Assembly: GCA_035252155.1 (NCBI GenBank)
Contig: DATFDL010000581.1
Coordinates: 1 to 6,135 of the forward strand
Direction: 5' to 3'
DNA: 6,135 nucleotides
Origin: JAICLL01 sp035252155
GTDB lineage: Bacteria; Planctomycetota; Planctomycetia; Pirellulales; JAICIG01
The position numbers were made by a program, and so were the translations under genes. Every line of letters begins with the position of its first letter. Within the stretch, counting starts at the first letter, position 1. Positions 5,073-6,135 of this stretch are shown piece by piece. The notes under the pieces are model-generated. The model did no database searches. It was not told the DNA's origin and worked only from the letters and a program-made list of their open reading frames with translations.

Positions 5073-6135
5073 TGCCGATCGCAAAACCGCTCAAACTGTC
5101 GCGCAAGTATCGGCACGTCGCCGCGGCCGTCTACCAGACGCCTTGGGCGATCACCGAAGAAAAGTTCAACACGATCCTCGACGTGCTCGAGCTGCGCCGC
5201 CAGGGCCAGCGAATCACGTCCGAGGAGCTGCGGCTGCTCTTTGGAGACGAACCCGACGAAGACGACGATTCGCTCTTCGCCGTCACGCCCTCGGGCATCG
5301 CCATCATGCGTTTGCAGGGCGTCATCTCCCAACGCATGAATCTCTTCATGCGGATTTCCGGGGGCACCTCCACCGAATTGTTCGGCCACGCGTTTGACCA
5401 GGTGATGGCCGATCCCGAGATCAAGGCGGTCGTGCTCGACACCAATTCGCCCGGCGGCTCGACCGGCGGCGTGCCCGAGCTGGCGGACAAGATTTACAGC
5501 GCCCGCGGCCGCAAACCGATCATCGCCGTCGGCAATACGCTGATGGCTTCGGCGGCCTATTGGATCGGCTCGGCCGCCGACCAGGTGATCGCGTCGCCCT
5601 CCGCGCCGATCGGCTCGATCGGCGTGCTGATGGTGCATAGCGAGCGGAGCAAGCAGGATGCGAAACTCGGCCTGACGCGGACCGTCATCCGCGCGGGCCG
5701 TTTCAAGGCGCTGGGTAACGACGCCGAGCCGCTGAACGCCGAAACCCAGGGCAAGCTGCAGGAGTTCGTCGACAGCATGTACGCGCTGTTCGTCGAGGCG
5801 GTGGCCCGCAACCGCAAGGTCTCGACGGCCGCCGTCACCGGCGGCATGGGCCAGGGCGACCTGGCCCTCGGCCGCGACGCTGTCAGCGCCGGCCTGGCCG
5901 ACGACGTCGACACGCTCGAGGGCGTGATCGCCAAGCTCGAAAGCCGTCTTAAGACGTCTGCCGTAGGAAAAGGTTTTGAAAACAACGCGCGGGCGGTGAC
6001 GGCCGCGCAGTCGGTAAGTACACCTCTCACCGCTGACAAAAGCTCGGGGGCCATCTCGCCCGCGCAACCAGGCACACCTCTCACCGCTCTAAAAGGAGTT
6101 CCGGCCGTGAATCCGAAGATCAAAGCGCACCTGTT
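5072..6135 (+). CDS. S49-family head maturation protease, gpC-like (3' partial)
   Basis: The frame stays open to the window end, giving 354 residues with no stop. Residues 1-70 are a helical, charged lead ending in a DEPDEDDD stretch. The S49 (SppA/lambda gpC type) domain follows, about 72-290: VVLDTNSPGGSTGG at 120-133 (oxyanion-hole motif; Asn125 where Asp is common), MASAAYWIGSAAD at 158-170 with likely nucleophile Ser160, PIGSIGV at 179-185, and AGRFKALG at 208-215 with likely general base Lys212, completing the Ser-Lys dyad. There is no signal peptide, unlike cellular SppA, which fits the phage enzyme. It would cleave scaffold and head proteins, and perhaps itself, inside the procapsid. 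After about residue 293 comes a low-complexity linker with TPLTA at 317-321 and 335-339, then an in-frame GTG at residue 346 behind a strong ribosome binding site, possibly a nested scaffold start. The portal-protease order matches lambda B-C. Confidence 0.95.
   Translation, partial: MPIAKPLKLSRKYRHVAAAVYQTPWAITEEKFNTILDVLELRRQGQRITSEELRLLFGDEPDEDDDSLFAVTPSGIAIMRLQGVISQRMNLFMRISGGTSTELFGHAFDQVMADPEIKAVVLDTNSPGGSTGGVPELADKIYSARGRKPIIAVGNTLMASAAYWIGSAADQVIASPSAPIGSIGVLMVHSERSKQDAKLGLTRTVIRAGRFKALGNDAEPLNAETQGKLQEFVDSMYALFVEAVARNRKVSTAAVTGGMGQGDLALGRDAVSAGLADDVDTLEGVIAKLESRLKTSAVGKGFENNARAVTAAQSVSTPLTADKSSGAISPAQPGTPLTALKGVPAVNPKIKAHL
6020..6034 (+). repeat. Direct repeat copy 1 (TPLTA-coding)
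   Basis: ACACCTCTCACCGCT is identical to 6074-6088, starts 54 bases apart, and is in frame with the protease. The shared peptide extends loosely to TPLTA-x-K. It lies in the linker after the S49 domain. Confidence 0.8.
6074..6088 (+). repeat. Direct repeat copy 2 (TPLTA-coding)
   Basis: This is the second exact copy of the 15-base repeat. It ends five bases before the AAGGAG of the nested start. All five codons are identical to copy 1, including the less usual CCT and GCT. Confidence 0.8.
6093..6098 (+). promoter_or_regulatory. Strong internal ribosome binding site in protease gene
   Basis: AAGGAG, preceded by three more A bases, stands eight bases before GTG 6107. It is a near-perfect Shine-Dalgarno sequence in the middle of an open coding frame. 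The GTG is in the protease reading frame, so it looks made for internal initiation. Confidence 0.55.
6107..6135 (+). CDS. Possible nested scaffold protein, in frame (3' partial)
   Basis: A GTG start in the protease frame would begin a shorter product, MNPKIKAHL, cut off by the window edge after nine codons. In lambda the scaffold Nu3 is made from an internal in-frame start in the 3' part of gene C, so protease and scaffold share a C-terminus. The same layout is suggested here by the strong ribosome binding site, by the position just after the catalytic domain and linker, and by the change in sequence character. Too little is visible to confirm a coiled-coil scaffold. The alternatives are that the site is fortuitous, or that the protease simply carries a C-terminal domain. 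Confidence 0.4.

Noticed and set aside
4637..6067. Minus-strand open frame of 476 codons opposite portal and protease
   Set aside because: It spans the antisense of two clear genes and shows no recognisable motif. It arises from the same codon bias.
1..6135. tRNA, CRISPR array, insertion sequence, attachment site
   Set aside because: No cloverleaf, regularly spaced repeat set, transposase or terminal inverted repeats were seen on either strand.

Overview
The window is the left part of a tailed-phage head and DNA-packaging module, all on the + strand, in the order of phage lambda's late operon: small terminase subunit (5' end missing), large terminase subunit of the GpA family, three very small proteins, a gpW-like connector, a lambda-type portal, and an S49-family head maturation protease (3' end missing). 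It could be a prophage, a free phage or a domesticated remnant. No integrase, attachment site, lysis gene or host gene is in view to decide. The DNA is GC-rich with G/C-ending codons. GpA terminase next to an S49 protease occurs in prophages of many high-GC bacteria. A planctomycete or similar host is only an impression from style and cannot be shown here.

Layout: 2-394 small terminase; 391-2367 large terminase; 2364-2681 small zinc-ribbon-like protein; 2678-2929 small unknown protein; 2926-3096 a 56-residue basic protein; 3109-3327 gpW-like connector; 3324-5072 portal; 5072-6135 S49 protease. Every junction is a 4-base overlap (GTGA or ATGA) or a 1-base TGATG overlap, except the 12-base gap before the gpW-like gene. 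This points to one co-transcribed, translationally coupled unit. No promoter or terminator is convincing inside the window, and no stretch above 300 bases lacks a gene.

How the genes work together: the two terminase subunits recognise, cut and pump DNA through the portal ring. The gpW-like protein would close the filled head and prepare it for the tail. The S49 protease would process scaffold and head proteins in the procapsid. Lambda has only W between A and B; here three extra small genes sit in that interval.

The most interesting part is the right edge. After its catalytic domain the protease runs into a linker with unusual codon choice, several short palindromes and an exact 15-base repeat in frame (TPLTA twice, 18 residues apart). 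The linker ends in a strong ribosome binding site and an in-frame GTG at 6107. This is the arrangement expected for a scaffold protein nested in frame inside the protease gene, as lambda Nu3 is nested in C. A second unexplained signal is a perfect 17-base dyad at 3055-3071, inside the last small gene before the only intergenic gap. Nothing here shows a wholly new system; the novelty lies in these regulatory or processing details and the small accessory genes.
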